Below are positions 12,581 through 24,256 of a DNA stretch of 64,000 bases, piece after piece. This DNA comes from Hericium rajendrae (Eukaryota; Basidiomycota; Agaricomycetes; Russulales; Hericiaceae). The translations under genes were made by a program, and so were the position numbers. How positions within the stretch are numbered: position 1 is the first letter of the stretch; every line of letters begins with the position of its first letter. The notes beneath the pieces were generated by a model. It did no database searches. It was given only the letters and a program-made list of their open reading frames with translations, and was not told where the DNA came from. The stretch lies in the NCBI GenBank assembly GCA_033439255.1, contig CM065883.1, positions 620,001 to 684,000 of the forward strand, given 5' to 3'.

Positions 12581-12639
12581 GTAGGCTTAGCTTGTTCGGA
12601 CGCAACAGTCACTTGCAGATAGGATACCCGTGCATTGCT

Positions 12640-12900
12640 CACTATCAGTTTTTTTTGCTGTACCTCCGGAGGAGTTTATCCGCTGTATGGCCATGTATAA
12701 TATCCATGGACGTTTGAGCAGTTGTTGCTTCGTGACATCGACTATGATGGCGACATACGAACGCTTCGACAGGAGATCGACATCGACGGGGGACCCTTTG
12801 GCACTGCGTTGTCGTCGTGCAAGATTGTCTATGCTAAACCCACACAGAAGAGCACAGAAGATACTCGTTTCTACATAACGTGACGCCCTCAAAATGCTCC
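12640..12900 (+). pseudogene. Possible fragment of a family A-like gene
   Basis: A short open stretch reads VPPEEFIRCMAM, then FEQLLLRDIDYDGDI, and ends KSTEDTRFYIT with a stop. Its last part (about 12844-12900) matches, at roughly 80%, sequence just 3' of family A copy 1 (16002-16058). It may be a 3' remnant of a third family copy, or simply part of a short repeat. No upstream exons of such a gene are present, because the BTB gene ends only 60 bp away. Confidence 0.3.
12844..12900 (+). repeat. Direct repeat, left copy
   Basis: This roughly 57-nt stretch begins AGAAGAGCACAGAAG and includes ACTCGTTTCTA. It recurs in the same orientation at 16002-16058 on the other side of family A copy 1, with about ten differences or small gaps by eye. 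Confidence 0.55.
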
Positions 12901-13475
12901 TGTATGTAATGATCCGATTCCGCGACAATCCAGTACGTGTACAGACTTCGTCGAAAGATTGATCTCCGGCATCCTATAGCCCGTGCTCCTTGAGACCAAC
13001 GGTCAAACAATAACTGCAAATCGGGCCGCAAGACTAGTGCATGAGGGTACAGCAACTGTTTTTCCCTCTGCCATCCATAACGATTTCCTTCCTTCCTACT
13101 TCCAGCCAGATAGATCGAAGAAGTTCGTAGACAATTTTCTTCCTTTGAAGTGTCGTCCGAAATTACTGCTATATTGCTGTCGACGCGGAGATCTTATCAG
13201 CTGTCGACGCGGAAGGGCTAAATACTATCGACTGCGGAAGAGCAACGGCGGAAGACCCAATTCAATGTCGGATAGGACGGTTTCAACTGTGGCAGTCAGG
13301 GGTTACTAGCGCGGTCCCCCACAATCCCAAAACCGCTCTTGAATTCGTTCTCCTTCTTGATCAAAAGCGAATACAGCTACTTAGATTCTTCTTTGTCCAC
13401 CTATTGCACCTGCTGTAATGTCGGAAGGCGAGTAATTGTGTCTCGTAGTACGGGACATATTCTGACGTTCAATGA
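12901..13475. promoter_or_regulatory. Upstream region of family A copy 1
   Basis: No gene is recognised. A 14-nt unit GCTGTCGACGCGGA is repeated in tandem near 13180-13215. From about 13202 on, the sequence aligns by eye with the region upstream of the inverted copy 2 (reverse complement of about 39040-38780). The two copies therefore share their 5' flank, and perhaps untranslated exons, as well as coding sequence. Confidence 0.45.
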
Positions 13476-15979
13476 CCAGTGGCACCATGGGACGACAGTC
13501 GCAGGAAGCGTCTTCCGACAGACCTCTCGACGAAAGGAGTTAGACAGACAAGAGACTTCAGTGTGGTGAGAACATTACCGGCAACCTATCCTTTTAAACC
13601 AGTTGTCCACGAAGACAAGACAAGGACAAAGGCGCGGAGGGCATACGAGTCAGAAAAGCCAGAGCAATATGATATCTCGTGGTGCATGTTAACATCGTCC
13701 ATTCGACCAGATGTACGCCTAGCTCAGGAGGGGAATATATGGGTTGAGGAGCAGCCGGGTGGTGGAGCGATTCATCTTTGTCTTGAGCGTGGGATCTGGA
13801 GTCAATGGCCAGGGAATGCTGGTATGTCCTAGCAATCGATTACATACTGTCCGGAATGTTTAACGTACTCTCCAGGAGGACGACTGACCACGCACCCTTA
13901 CATAAAATCGCTCGTTTTGCTCTTTACCGGAAAGAAATGGCGCTGGGGTGCGAAGGGCTCCTCGCCGCTCTGCGATCCAATTGGCCCAAAAAGGCTGCTT
14001 ATGAGAACGCTCGAAAGGTGATCTTGGGCCCTGATGCGGTGGAAGATGGGGAAGACGAGCTCAATTTGGAAAACTTTACCCCGGCACAAACTATCAAAAT
14101 ATGGAGATCATGGCAGTCAACGCAGCTACAATCATCAGTGTCAGGAAAAGTGACGAAGATATCTTCCGAGCATCAAGATGCACAGATATCTCCGTCATTG
14201 TACGATACAGCTGGGCGAAGGCTTTCAAAGGGTCGAGGCGTCACCACGGAGTCGAAGAATCTTCAGCCCCCCGAACCAGGATCGCCAAAACCTGCCCCCT
14301 GTGCTCCACAACATACGGTCAAGAAGCCGAATATGTTCGGAGGATCGTCGTCGTCTCGAAATACGCAAATGGCTCGTCCGCGCGGTTCAACCTTGCCTGG
14401 TGCCCAGTCCCGGAAGGCTCTAGATAACAGTGATCATGCACCGTCTTCACAATCCCACACTGGCGTGCGCCTCCGCATGATTGTCCCAGAGCAAAGGCTC
14501 AAGATGTTCCGATGACTACGTCTACGGAAAAGAGTCGCCCTTGGTACAGCGAACTCAGCCCGCACCTGCTTGTCCGCCCTCAGGAGAACATGAGCAACTG
14601 TCGGAAAATGAGTTCAACGATGAGGGAAATCCATCACTTCAGGGTCTTGGTGCGCCCGAAGAACTCAGTTCGAACGTTCGAGTTGACCCAGAACCGTTGT
14701 TCACTCCACCGCCCAAGTCGCAACCAACCACGACACCAGCTCAAACAGGACCACCTTTACCATCGCCAGGAGAGGCATCCGGCCATCCACCGGCGACATC
14801 TGGAACGACTGTCCACGCAGGCGATGAACGGATCGCGCAACCTTTGGATCTGGAGCGGATCCGAAGTACGATCTCACCTTTTTTTTGTCATGGTTCATGG
14901 ACAGTAGCTGATTATTATGGCACTTTCTGATAGTCATGGGCCCGGCTGCTTGAACGTGCCGAACTCCGCACTGATAAAAGCGAGCGCGAAAATAGCCTTC
15001 TTAGGACGAAGATCGACAGGCTAGAAAACGAACGGAGGGAGCTGATGAAGAAACAAGGCGCTACTACTCAGGATCCGAAGAGCTCTCCAGAATATCGCAA
15101 GCTACACGACGCTTACAAGAAATTGAAGGATGCTCAAGAAGAAAATACACGAAAATTCGAGAGCGAGCGAAAGAGCTTGCAAGAGGCCTACGTCATCGCG
15201 CGCCAGGATGTACAACGGTTGGAGGAGGACATGAAAGTGCTGGAGAACGAGCTCGAAATGACGCAGAAGAGCCATCGCGCCACACTGGAATATGCGATGA
15301 AGTTAGACGGGCTTTTGAATGGAGAACACGTAGAACCAGCTCAGTCGTCTCCACGCGCTTCTGTCGCAAAGAGAAAGAGGACATGCTCGACATCAAACAT
15401 CAAATGCAGCAGGTGATCTGTAACAACATTATTTTTGTCATCCTGCGACTAATGCCTTTATTCCAGATGACGGCAGTGAGGTTAGACATCCTTAAATGAA
15501 TGTACCCCGGTTGTGGTGCTTAAGATTTTCTGCAGGATCCGCGAGCTTCTTCACAACAATCTGCTTCTACTTCGCAGCACGCCGATTTCGATGTGCGTCA
15601 GAAACGCCAGAGGCGAGCATCAGCTGCAGAAACATCCAATCGTCATGGTAGTCCGACCAGTCCGCAAGCGCACGCAAGAGGCGATCTGTCCCAAATCATT
15701 TAGAATAAGCCAAACAGCCCTTATAATTCATGATCAGAAGGCATCTACTTTTGAAGCAGAGGTGACAAAACTTTTCCGTGAAGATGGCAGCGCGGGAAGT
15801 TGATTCATGTGTACTCGTTGCTTGTGCTGTGACTTCTGAAGCCTTGATAACACTTAGTTCTCACCGCATTATCTAGAAATCATGTCCAGAACGATCCGGA
15901 CGGAGACTGGCCGAACATATTTGAGCAAGTTGCCTTCGTGTCCTTCGAGTCGCATTACATGGACATGTATCGGAGGTGA
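13476..15979 (+). CDS. Family A copy 1: uncharacterised coiled-coil protein
   Basis: I do not recognise this protein. A conserved globular N-terminal part shows VAPWDDSRRKR, QYDISW, RLAQEGNIWVEEQ, GGAIHLCLERGIW, LLFTGKKWRWGA and NLENFTPAQTIKIW. A long Ser/Pro-rich low-complexity part follows (LYDTAGRRLSKG). From about 14945 there is a heptad-rich coiled coil (LLERAELRTDKSERENSLL, RLENERRELMKKQG, QRLEEDMKVLENELE). The tail has FEAEVTKLFREDGSAG, a small Cys cluster (CTRCLC) and DWPNIFEQ. Copy 2 at 36.2-38.8 kb shows the same blocks in the same order. The start codon is unresolved: the frame is open from 13476 without an ATG, so a split or upstream start exon is likely. One frame slip lies near 13952. 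The stop is TGA 15977-15979. The Cys cluster could bind zinc, but this is only inference. Confidence 0.6.
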
Positions 15980-16001
15980 ACGGGGCAGCATAATCGATTA
16001 T

Positions 16002-16058
16002 CAGAAGAGCACAGAAAACACTCGTTTCTAACATGGCGCCCTCCAATGCTTTTTCTAA
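16002..16058 (+). repeat. Direct repeat, right copy
   Basis: This is the second copy of the repeat at 12844-12900, lying about 25 bp after the stop of family A copy 1. It ends in CCCTCCAATGCT, where the left copy has CCCTCAAAATGCT. Confidence 0.55.
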
Positions 16059-16609
16059 CCTCATTTGACTGGATTTGTAGTGGTTCGTTTCGATACGGCA
16101 GGATCCTGGTACGTTCGGCCCGCCCTTGATCCGGCCCCCGTGGGGTTGCCGTGGGGTACCGGGGTTTTAACGCTGCCTGCTAATAGAACTTTTTTTTCTG
16201 GGGGGGGGGTGAGTAGACAAGGTCCAGTCCGGGGATGTATGGCAACAGGATCCACGCAGAAAACAGTCAGTGAATGTGAGTACACAAGTACTAGACTTAG
16301 TGAACGATCCACCAATCCTATGAGGAATTTGAAATGAAAATAAGCAATCACGGCGGGGCGCCCGAGCCGGGCTTCCCCACATGTCCCCGCACACGCGAAG
16401 AGGTCAAGAGACCTCCAGTTCAACGCAATTAAAGGCACCATCGCGTGTTCCTGGCGTCTTCCCTAGGAAGAAGCATCTGGCCTGAAAATTTTCGGCGTAT
16501 CCTCGAAGTAAACAGGCAGAATGGCGCGTCCTTTATTATCAGCTGGTCTCGCTGCAAGGGCTGCCTTGCTCGTCGCCTCGTCGCCCGTTCCCCCTCAGAT
16601 TTTGACGAC
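16059..16609. other. Intergenic with T8-C-T-G10 run
   Basis: The stretch before the MFS gene holds no gene. It carries an unusual pair of homopolymers at about 16190-16209 (eight T, then CT, then ten G), preceded by several GGGG runs. An open frame upstream of ATG 16610 runs back to about 16445, but it has no conserved content and no ATG. Confidence 0.5.
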
Positions 16610-18511
16610 ATGCCCGCATCCATCAGCTCTATCTCAAAATCCGCCTTGGATGTGGAACAGTCGGAAACCATCCCCGTGCCGTCTGCAGTGGACGCCGAGT
16701 TTGGCGGGACGGAGGCGAGGAAAAAGCTCGAGCGCAAACTGCTGAGGAAGCTCGACCTTCGGACGAGCATCTTGATCGTCATTTATATCCTCAACTATGT
16801 ACGTCTTTGCTTGGCTTGACATCATCGCAGCTTCTGAGTGTACGCCCACAGATTGATCGCAACAATGCTTCGTGAGTGCCGCGTTTTGTGGGCGTGGATT
16901 GCGGCTCATGGCTTGCGCAGTGCGGCGCGTCTTCGCGGGTTCGAGAGGGACCTGCATCTGAAGGGCCAGGAGTTCAACACGCTCCTGAGTATCCTCTATG
17001 TCGGATACATTCTCATGCAGATACCCTCGTGCGTCATTCATTTAACACATTCTGGTGCAGATCCAGCTGAGATTGTGGAAACAGAAATATGTTCTTAAAC
17101 TACATCGGCAAGCCGTCGATATACCTGCCCACATGCATGATGATCTGGGGCATGATATCCATTCTGACTGGTGCGTTAATTTGATTTCTGCGTCGTGTTC
17201 ATCGACCGACACAGCGTTACATCAACTAGGCATCACGAATAATTTCACGGGTGCACTTCTGACACGCTTTTTCCTTGGTTTCGTGGAGGCTGCATTTTTC
17301 CCCGGCTCTCTGTTCCTTCTATCAAAATGGTACAAGAGGTCTGAGCTGGGCCTTCGAACTGCCGTGCTTTCATGCGGCAGTCTTATCAGCAATGCTTTTG
17401 GCTCTCTCATCGCATCAGGAATCCTGAACGGAATGGAGGGCAAGCTCGGCCGCGCAGCATGGAGGTAATCTGACTTTGCGCATCCACGAGGTAGCTGCAA
17501 GCTAATCTGACTGTCGCACAGATGGCTCTTCTACATCGAGGGCGCTATGACGATTTTGTCGCCATCTGCGCCATTTTTATCCTGCCCGATTTCCCCACTA
17601 CGTCGTCGCGCTTCCTCACGCCTGACGAGTCGCGCCTCGCAATGCTGCGGCTCGAAGAGGATGTCGGCGTCGGCGACAACGAGGACTCGCAGTCGAAGGC
17701 CGGGCGCTCAGGGCTCGTGCTCGCGCTGACGGACTGGAAGGTCTACTGGCTCGCGATGGCGCTCACAAGCATGGTCGTGTCGCTGTCGTTCAATGCGTTC
17801 TTCCCGACCCTGAGCGCGACGATGGGGTACAATCCGACTGTCACGCTGCTGCTCTGTGCGCCGCCGTGGGTGTTCGCGACGCTTGTCGCGTTTGCCGTTA
17901 ACAGGTCAGCCGCACGGCTTTGCTTGATAATGCGCTGGCATGCTGACGCAGATAACAGACATTCGGACAAGGCTGGCGAGCGCTTCTTCCATATCGCGGG
18001 GCCGCTGTTCGTTGGTATCATCGGTTTCATCATCGCCATCTCGACGATGAACACCGCTGCGCGCTATGTTTCCTTGTAAGCCCGCTTTCAACACCGCGCG
18101 CTCTCACTAACGGACGCACGGCAGGTTCTTGATGGCGCAGTCCTACGCCTCATTCATCTGCTTCCTCGCCTGGGTGTCGAACAGCATCGCGCGCCCGCCG
18201 TCCAAGCGCGCGGTTGGCATCGCGTTCATCAACGCGTTCTCGCAGCTCGGGAATATCGCCGGCTCGTGAGTGCTTTCATTCCCATGCATGCCGTCTCGCC
18301 GCAGTATAAGCTGACCCGCTCGCGTAGATACGTGTGGCCGAAGCCGTGGGGGGAGTCGTACGCGAACTCGTACGCGATCTGTATCTCCACGAATGGCCTG
18401 GCGATCATCATGTGCTATGTTTTCCGCCAGGCGCTTGCGCGCGAGAACAGGCGGCTCGAACAGCTTGAGCAAGAGCAGAGAAGACCAAAGGGCTTCAGAT
18501 ATCTGCTTTAA
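16610..18511 (+). CDS. MFS transporter, anion:cation symporter (allantoate permease) family
   Basis: This is a 12-helix major facilitator of the Dal5/TNA1 group, which imports organic anions such as allantoate, nicotinate or small peptides across the plasma membrane. The cytosolic N-terminus (KLERKLLRKLDLRTSILIVI) leads into TM1. The family blocks are YVGYILMQIPSNMF, GKPSIYLPTCMMIWGMIS, TRFFLGFVEAAFFPGSLFLL, SKWYKRSELGLRTAVL, RWLFYIEGAMTI and DFPTTSSRFLTPDE. In the second half are VYWLAMALTSMVVSLSFNAF, FVGIIGFIIAISTMNTAARY and YVWPKPWGESYANSYAI. About nine introns are seen. One frame slip lies at the T run near 17553-17557, inside the GAMTI-LVAICAIF helix. The C-terminus is basic and acidic (RRLEQLEQEQRR). 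The start ATG was chosen as the first Met before the conserved leader. The substrate cannot be read from sequence. Confidence 0.87.
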
Positions 18512-19448
18512 GTTGTGCGTTTGCCACGGTTTTTTCGACGACTGGTAGATCTAGCGATGTATAGATAGATGTCTCAAGTAGAAACAGAACTTCTAACGAC
18601 AGCTTACGAATACAACGGCAAAAAATTTCTGACTCTCGTGGGCTTGGCCGCAGCTGGAACAAAGGGTCGCCTGTATTTTCTTGCAGGCAAAAAACTGCAT
18701 TCAGTTTTCCCTGGGAGATTATTGTGCAAGTACTGTAACTATGGTCGAGGGACAGATGTCCGACTGACAGCTTGGCGGCAATCCACAGCAATTCATCGGA
18801 TCGATGCGAATTCAATAATTCTAAGCATTGCATTGTATGCCGCCCTTGTCAGTTTCCGGGCTTGTATTCGTACCAAGAAACATCGGCGCATCATGATCAG
18901 CCCAAGCATCTTGTCGTCGGCGTTGAGATCGACGGTTGTTACGGCTGACGGCGTTTGAGACCGTCGTGTCAATGTCTTGACACGGATGCCATTCTCTATA
19001 AGTCCGGAGCGACATGTTTTTCATTGGCCATGTCGGCAGATTACTGAGAGTCGCATGTTGCGCATGGAAGCAGGAAAAAGTGCCAAGCTTTTTGAATGCT
19101 GTGATGCGGGGAGATTTGACCGCACACACGGCGGACATGCAAACTTAAAGTTCTTGCACATCTCCGAATGGCAATCGCATCAACTCCGAGCCATTGCACT
19201 GGGCGTCTTGGCCTCCAGAGTACCTCGACGTACCATGCAAAGACTAACAGAACGTTCAGATGGCAGAAATCTATATAATAAGTGTGTGGGCAGCCTTGTC
19301 TGTCCGCCTCCGGTCCTCATCCAAACGGATCCATTGCCTTTCGCGTTCCTGCCCGCCTTGACCGCATCTCATTTCCTCCCGAATACCGCGACGGTCAAGC
19401 TCCAGGCCTACATCCAACCGTACATTTACACTCTTTTAGTTCTCAAGT
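18512..19448. other. Intergenic, upstream of first chitin deacetylase
   Basis: No gene was found. It includes a 7-bp inverted repeat (GTGTCAA, 4-nt loop, TTGACAC) at 18966-18983 and the TATA-like box listed separately. Confidence 0.45.
19272..19280 (+). promoter_or_regulatory. TATA-like box of CDA copy 1
   Basis: TATATAATA lies about 170 bp before the ATG of the first deacetylase. A GTTCAG hexamer sits 15-20 bp upstream of it. The second deacetylase promoter has the same hexamer a few bases before its own TATA box, which suggests the promoters were duplicated with the genes. Confidence 0.45.
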
Positions 19449-21055
19449 ATGGCCTCTTCTTGGTTCACCACAGCTCTCCTCCTCGCGTCCGGCGCCTCCA
19501 TCTCTGGCGCGTCGCTCATTCCGAGACATGACCATACCCACGCGGTCCGCGCGCATCTCCCCGCCGCCTGGCACCACACCGACAATCACCCTGTCCATGC
19601 GCTGTTCAAGCGCGCCGACATGGCCAGCGACGGCGTGCAGTATGCCGAAGTTGGCTCACCCGGTACGTGCTTTATCTTCCCCACACTCCAGAACTGACCC
19701 GTGTGATCGGACAGCCTGGTCAGCCGCGTTCCCTACGGACACGCCCGACGCGAACGCGATGCCGCAGGCTTGGAAGGACGCACTCGCCGCCGCCGTTCAG
19801 GCCGGCAAGATCCCGAACATCGCGCCGTCGAAGAACACGCCGGACCAGAACCCGACGTACACCGGCGACCCGACTGGGCCCGAGATCTGCTCCGCGACGT
19901 ACAAGTGCCGCATTGATGGCGACGTGTGGGACGCACCCGACGGCGTCTTTGGCGCCAGCTTCGATGACGGCCCGCTTCCGGTGCGTAGCAGCCTGTCACT
20001 TTGTCTTTCTGTCAGCCGCCGCGGGGCGCTGGACAGTGACACTGCGCGGGGCGCCTGAGCTAATTGGCTGACGAACGTTCGTGCAGGCGTCGATAAGCTC
20101 TACCCATTCCTGCAGCAGAACAACATTTCCGCGACGCACTTCTTCATCGGTATCAACATTGTGCAGAACTGGAAGGAGTTCAACTACGCGTACGACACGC
20201 TGCACGGCGACATCGCGGTGCACACCATGGACGCACCCGTACATGACCACGCTCTCGAATGAGGACATCGTGGCGCAGCTCGCGTGGACCATGGAGGTCA
20301 TCCACAGTTCCACGGGCGGACGGGTGCCGCGCTTCTGGCGCCCGCCGTATGGCGACACTGATAAGCGGGTGTCTGCGATCGCGAAGGAGGTATTGGGCTT
20401 GACTACCGTAATCTGGAACCAGGAGTATGCATGCCCTTCTTTCATTTTCTGCGAGCAGAACCCTCATCTGTCTCTTGTAGCTCGGAGGATTGGAGCATGC
20501 CCACCGGAACGACCCCCGATAAAATCCATGCCCAGTTCCAAACGTGGGCTACCGGTACGCCGTTCCCGCCGGTCGACTGTGCGTGGGCTGACGCGTATTT
20601 TTAGGTCCCAAGACGCCCGGCCTGGTCATTCTCGAGCATGAGCTGAACGACGCGACTGTTCAAGCGTTCATTGATAACTTTCCGCTTATCAAGTCCAACG
20701 GCTGGAACGTCGTCTCGATCGCGCAGATGGACGGGCTCAACCAGCCCTACCAGAACGCCGTGGGTACCGTCGGCGCTGTCACACTCAAGAACATCGTGCC
20801 CGACGTCGCTCCCATCGTGTCGAGCGGCAGCCCAGATTCGAACTCCGGCGCGCCCGCTCCATCGACGGATGCTCAAGGACAGACCAGCACAAGCAGCGCG
20901 CCGGCTCGGCGTCCAGCCCGCATGCCAACGCGAACCAGGCAAACCAGGAGAACCAGGCGAAGACCAGTGGCGCGCTCTCGCTCATTCCCTCGATGTTCCT
21001 CGCCATCTGTAGCGCCGTCTTCACCTTTGCCACGGGTGCTTCCGTCCTTGCCTGA
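19449..21055 (+). CDS. GPI-anchored chitin deacetylase, copy 1 (CE4)
   Basis: The enzyme is secreted and wall-bound and turns chitin into chitosan. A signal peptide ([20 protein letters not shown]) is followed by a pro-region, and the NodB domain shows the CE4 motifs. Motif 1 is FDDGP, with the catalytic and metal Asp. Motif 2 is [10 protein letters not shown], with the metal His pair. Motif 3 is [17 protein letters not shown] and DWSM region and motif 5, VILEHEL, follow. After it come a Ser/Pro linker and a hydrophobic C-terminus ([20 protein letters not shown]) typical of GPI anchoring. Intron positions match copy 2 downstream. Three one-base slips occur: a loss just after the intron ending near 20087, a gain inside HTWTHP near 20232, and a loss in the GC-rich linker near 20903. 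With copy 2 intact, loss of function here cannot be excluded. Confidence 0.85.
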
Positions 21056-22739
21056 GATGTCTCTGCATGACTTTATGGACATATATCTGGACCCTCTATG
21101 TTCACGGGTAATCTTGTTGTTGTCTTACTTTTCTGGACTGCTTGGACTCTCTCCGCATGATTAATACCCTCACGCACCATCACCCTGCCATGCTTGTACT
21201 GATGCAATTCCCTCTGTTGGGTTGACGCTTGTTTTGATATCCAGTACTTAGCTCGGCCCATGGCCTGTACTATCCGCTCCTTGATCTTACATTACTTCCT
21301 TCGTTACACATGTTACATACATGAACAGACGCTATCTGCACGTTGAACTATGGGCGTCCATCACTCGCCGTCGAGCACGGGTCCTGGGTGCAATGATCGC
21401 GTCGGCAATGCGGAGGTCCTGAAAGTATGTAATTTTGGAGGATGTGTTACCGCGAGCTGGTGGTGAGGCGCGCTTTTTGTTCCACGTGTCGTATACACAG
21501 CCTCGATCCGAAGAGGTTCTGTGGTTCTGTAGTGTCGGGTCCCATCTGTTGCCCATCCATCATCGACCCGTAGCGTCGTCGAGAGCAGAGTCCAGCGGCA
21601 ATATCGAGAATGTCCTGAAAGCAGTGTCCGAGGAGTCGCCATCCGTTTCGAGCTAGTCGGGAACTCGGTCTCTGAAGGCAACGTCCTGAAAATGGTGCTA
21701 GTGGGGATCGGAAGCCGTCTCGAGCGACAAGAAAGCAGGCGGGTGTTGCGTTTTCCCTGCCAAGTGAGCGCTTGTCGAGTAGCTCACGGGCGCCCGTCGG
21801 CTTCGAACCCCCTTCACTTGGGCGTGCCGGCGGGGCTGTGCCTTCCTCAGGGACGCAAAATTGCCGCAGAATTTTTGACCGTTTTCCGATTCGACATCGT
21901 CCATTCGCGTATCCCTGCCGCGCGGGATATGGTTGATCATTGACATTCTGCGCGGCCAAAGTTTTCATGCTCTCGGCTGGGTACATGTGAGATTCAGTAT
22001 AGCAACGCTGCAAACAAGATGATGAAACGTCGTTATTTCATTTTTTCAAGGTCGAGACATGCTCTGGAGGCAAGTCGGGGCGAGTAGGAGGGGACGGATC
22101 AAGCGAACCACAAGATGCGTTGCGATTCACGTGGGCGTCGCCGGGAGTCCGGCCGAGATCGGGCGGTTCCGGTCGTCGGGCAGCGCGAGGACTTGATGGC
22201 AAACCGACTCCGTGTCAACTGAGCGGCGAAATCACTCTGCGACGCATCTGCAGCATGCTATCCGATTCACACAACGGGTAAGTGGCCGTCTCGATACTGG
22301 GACTTCATATCCATCAGCTTCAATATAACAGAAGTCCGTGCTTGCCATCGATGGCAGGACATGCGCCATATGCGCTGTTCTGGCAAAACAGCGCGCTTTT
22401 TTGGGGCGAAGACGCTGATCGGTGAGCTATTCTATGGAGGCTGCCGCGACGGCAGGTTTTTAGGTGAGGAGGATGACGTTTGTTGCGTGCGGCTATCTGG
22501 CGCGCTAGCCGTACTCAGGCGAAGACCAGGGATGCGTGTGCTGAACCGACCTCTGAGCGAACATGCGAGGCGGTGTTTTGACGCCGCTCACCCCAATTCA
22601 AGGCACTGTCACGGTCTCTATCGGCTTTCAAAGTTCGTTCAGCATATAAAGCCCTTGAGTTTAGCATGGCTTTTCCTCTGCTGGTGCGCGTCCCTCTGCC
22701 GCAGATCTTCCTCCGTAGGCCTTGCCCTCGTTCTCCGAC
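21056..22739. other. Intergenic between the two chitin deacetylases
   Basis: About 1.7 kb without a recognised gene. A minus-strand open frame of 188 codons (about 21447-22013) has no recognisable domain, atypical composition and no sign of splicing, so I do not call it. The last part is the promoter of copy 2. Confidence 0.5.
22645..22650 (+). promoter_or_regulatory. TATA box of CDA copy 2
   Basis: TATAAA lies 95 bp before the ATG at 22740 and is preceded by GTTCAG a few bases upstream. Confidence 0.5.
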
Positions 22740-24256
22740 ATGGTCTACCTGTCTGCCCTCCTCCCCTTCGTCTCCCTCGTCTGTGCGGCGACCATCCCAG
22801 CCGCACGGGACGTGCACGACCACCAAGTCCGGTCGGCCCTCCCCGATCGCTGGTATCACGATGATGATCATCCCGCCCACAGTCTTTTCAGGCGACAGAA
22901 CCCCACGCCCACAGCTACCAACTCGTCGGGCACGCCTCAAGTCGGCTCCGCTGGTACGTTTTTCCCTTTCGCGCCCGCTCTTCGTCCGCTCAAGCGCCCA
23001 TGCAGCATGGACGGCCGCTTATCCGTCCGGCATGCCTGACTTGAAGGCCCTGCCCCAGGCATGGACGGATGCTTTGAACGCTGCCGTGCAGGCCGGGAAA
23101 ATCCCCAACATCCCTCAGTCGACGCAGGCTAATCCTGATGCCAACCCGAGCTATCCCAACAAGCTCGACCCTAACAGCCCAGAGGTCTGCTCCGGCACCT
23201 ATCAATGTCGCGGACCTGATACCATCTGGGACGCGCCTAATGGCACCCTTGGCCTCGGATTTGATGATGGTCCCCTTCCGGTAAGCGACGCTCGAAATAG
23301 ATTATATTGCACTGCGCTAATCAGTACACGTTCCCCGCAGCCGTCGCCTACATTGTATGCCTTCCTGCGCCAGAACAACCTGCACGCCACGCACTTCTTC
23401 ATCGGGACCAACATTTTGCAGTATTGGCAGAACTTCAACATCGCGTTCCAAGAAAATCAGGACGATATCGCAGTGCATACCTGGACGCATCCGTACATGA
23501 CCACGCTGTCGAACCAGCAGGTGCTTGCGGAGCTCGCGTGGACCATGCAGATCATCTACGACTCGACCGGCGGACGTCTGCCGCGCTACTGGCGCCCTCC
23601 CTACGGCGACACGGACGTGCGCGTTACCGCTATCGCTAAGCAGGTCCTTGGTATGACTGCAATCGTCTGGAACCAGGAGTACGCCGACTCCTTGCCATCT
23701 GCCCATCCCTTGCACTTCTGACGAGGTTGTTTTCAGCACCGAGGACTGGAGCATTGGCGAGCAGGGCGGCACCACTGCGCAGGCCGTGCAGGCCAACTTG
23801 CAGAAGTGGCTCACGGGCCCGAAGAGCCCCGGTCTTATCATCCTCGAGCACGAGCTTACGAACGCCACCGTGAACGGTTTTATCCAGGGTTATCCGATTA
23901 TGAAGCAGAACAACTGGGACACGCAGAGCGTCGCACGCCTCGTGCAGGGCGGCGGCAGCGCATGGTGGAATTCGGACAATTCGACCGCGCCTGTCATCTC
24001 TGTGGGCCTGCTCGCGGGCGCGAACAACGGCTCGGGCATCCCTACGCCGACTCCGACGCCGTCGCCTGCGTCTTCCACGGATGTCATGGATGGATCTTCG
24101 TCGGCTGCGAGCTCGTCCAGCACGTCCGCAGGCAATAACGGTGCCAGCCCCGGCAATGCGCAGGCGAACAAGAACGCGGCGTTCGTGCTGCGCGCGCCAG
24201 CGCTCACCATCGCTGGGTCGGCGTTTGGCCTGCTTCTCGGTCTGATCGCGGCATAG
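22740..24256 (+). CDS. GPI-anchored chitin deacetylase, copy 2 (CE4)
   Basis: This is a second secreted chitin deacetylase, intact in this sequence. It has a signal peptide (MVYLSALLPFVSLVCAATIP), FDDGP, a THFFIGTNILQYWQNF helix, [23 protein letters not shown], the AIVWNQ region, DWSIGEQ and LIILEHEL. A Thr/Pro/Ser-rich linker (PTPTPTPSPASST) follows, and then a GPI-signal tail ending FGLLLGLIAA. Three introns (after GSAG, after GPLP, and after IVWNQ) are shared with copy 1. The two proteins align along their whole length but differ in linker and tail, so the tandem duplication is not recent. In basidiomycetes such enzymes de-acetylate chitin during growth, septation or fruiting. The start is the ATG directly before the hydrophobic leader. 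Confidence 0.92.

Noticed and set aside
12844-16058. Direct repeats as ends of an LTR or other mobile element
   Set aside because: The repeats are only about 57 nt and diverged. The interior holds a spliced host-like gene with no transposase, integrase or reverse transcriptase features.
18966-18983. 7-bp inverted repeat with 4-nt loop
   Set aside because: It is too short and common, has no T-run or promoter context, and lies mid-spacer, so it is not reported as a regulatory site.
21447-22013. 188-codon minus-strand open frame between the deacetylases
   Set aside because: No recognisable domain, no conserved pattern, no start context, and no similar frame elsewhere in the window.
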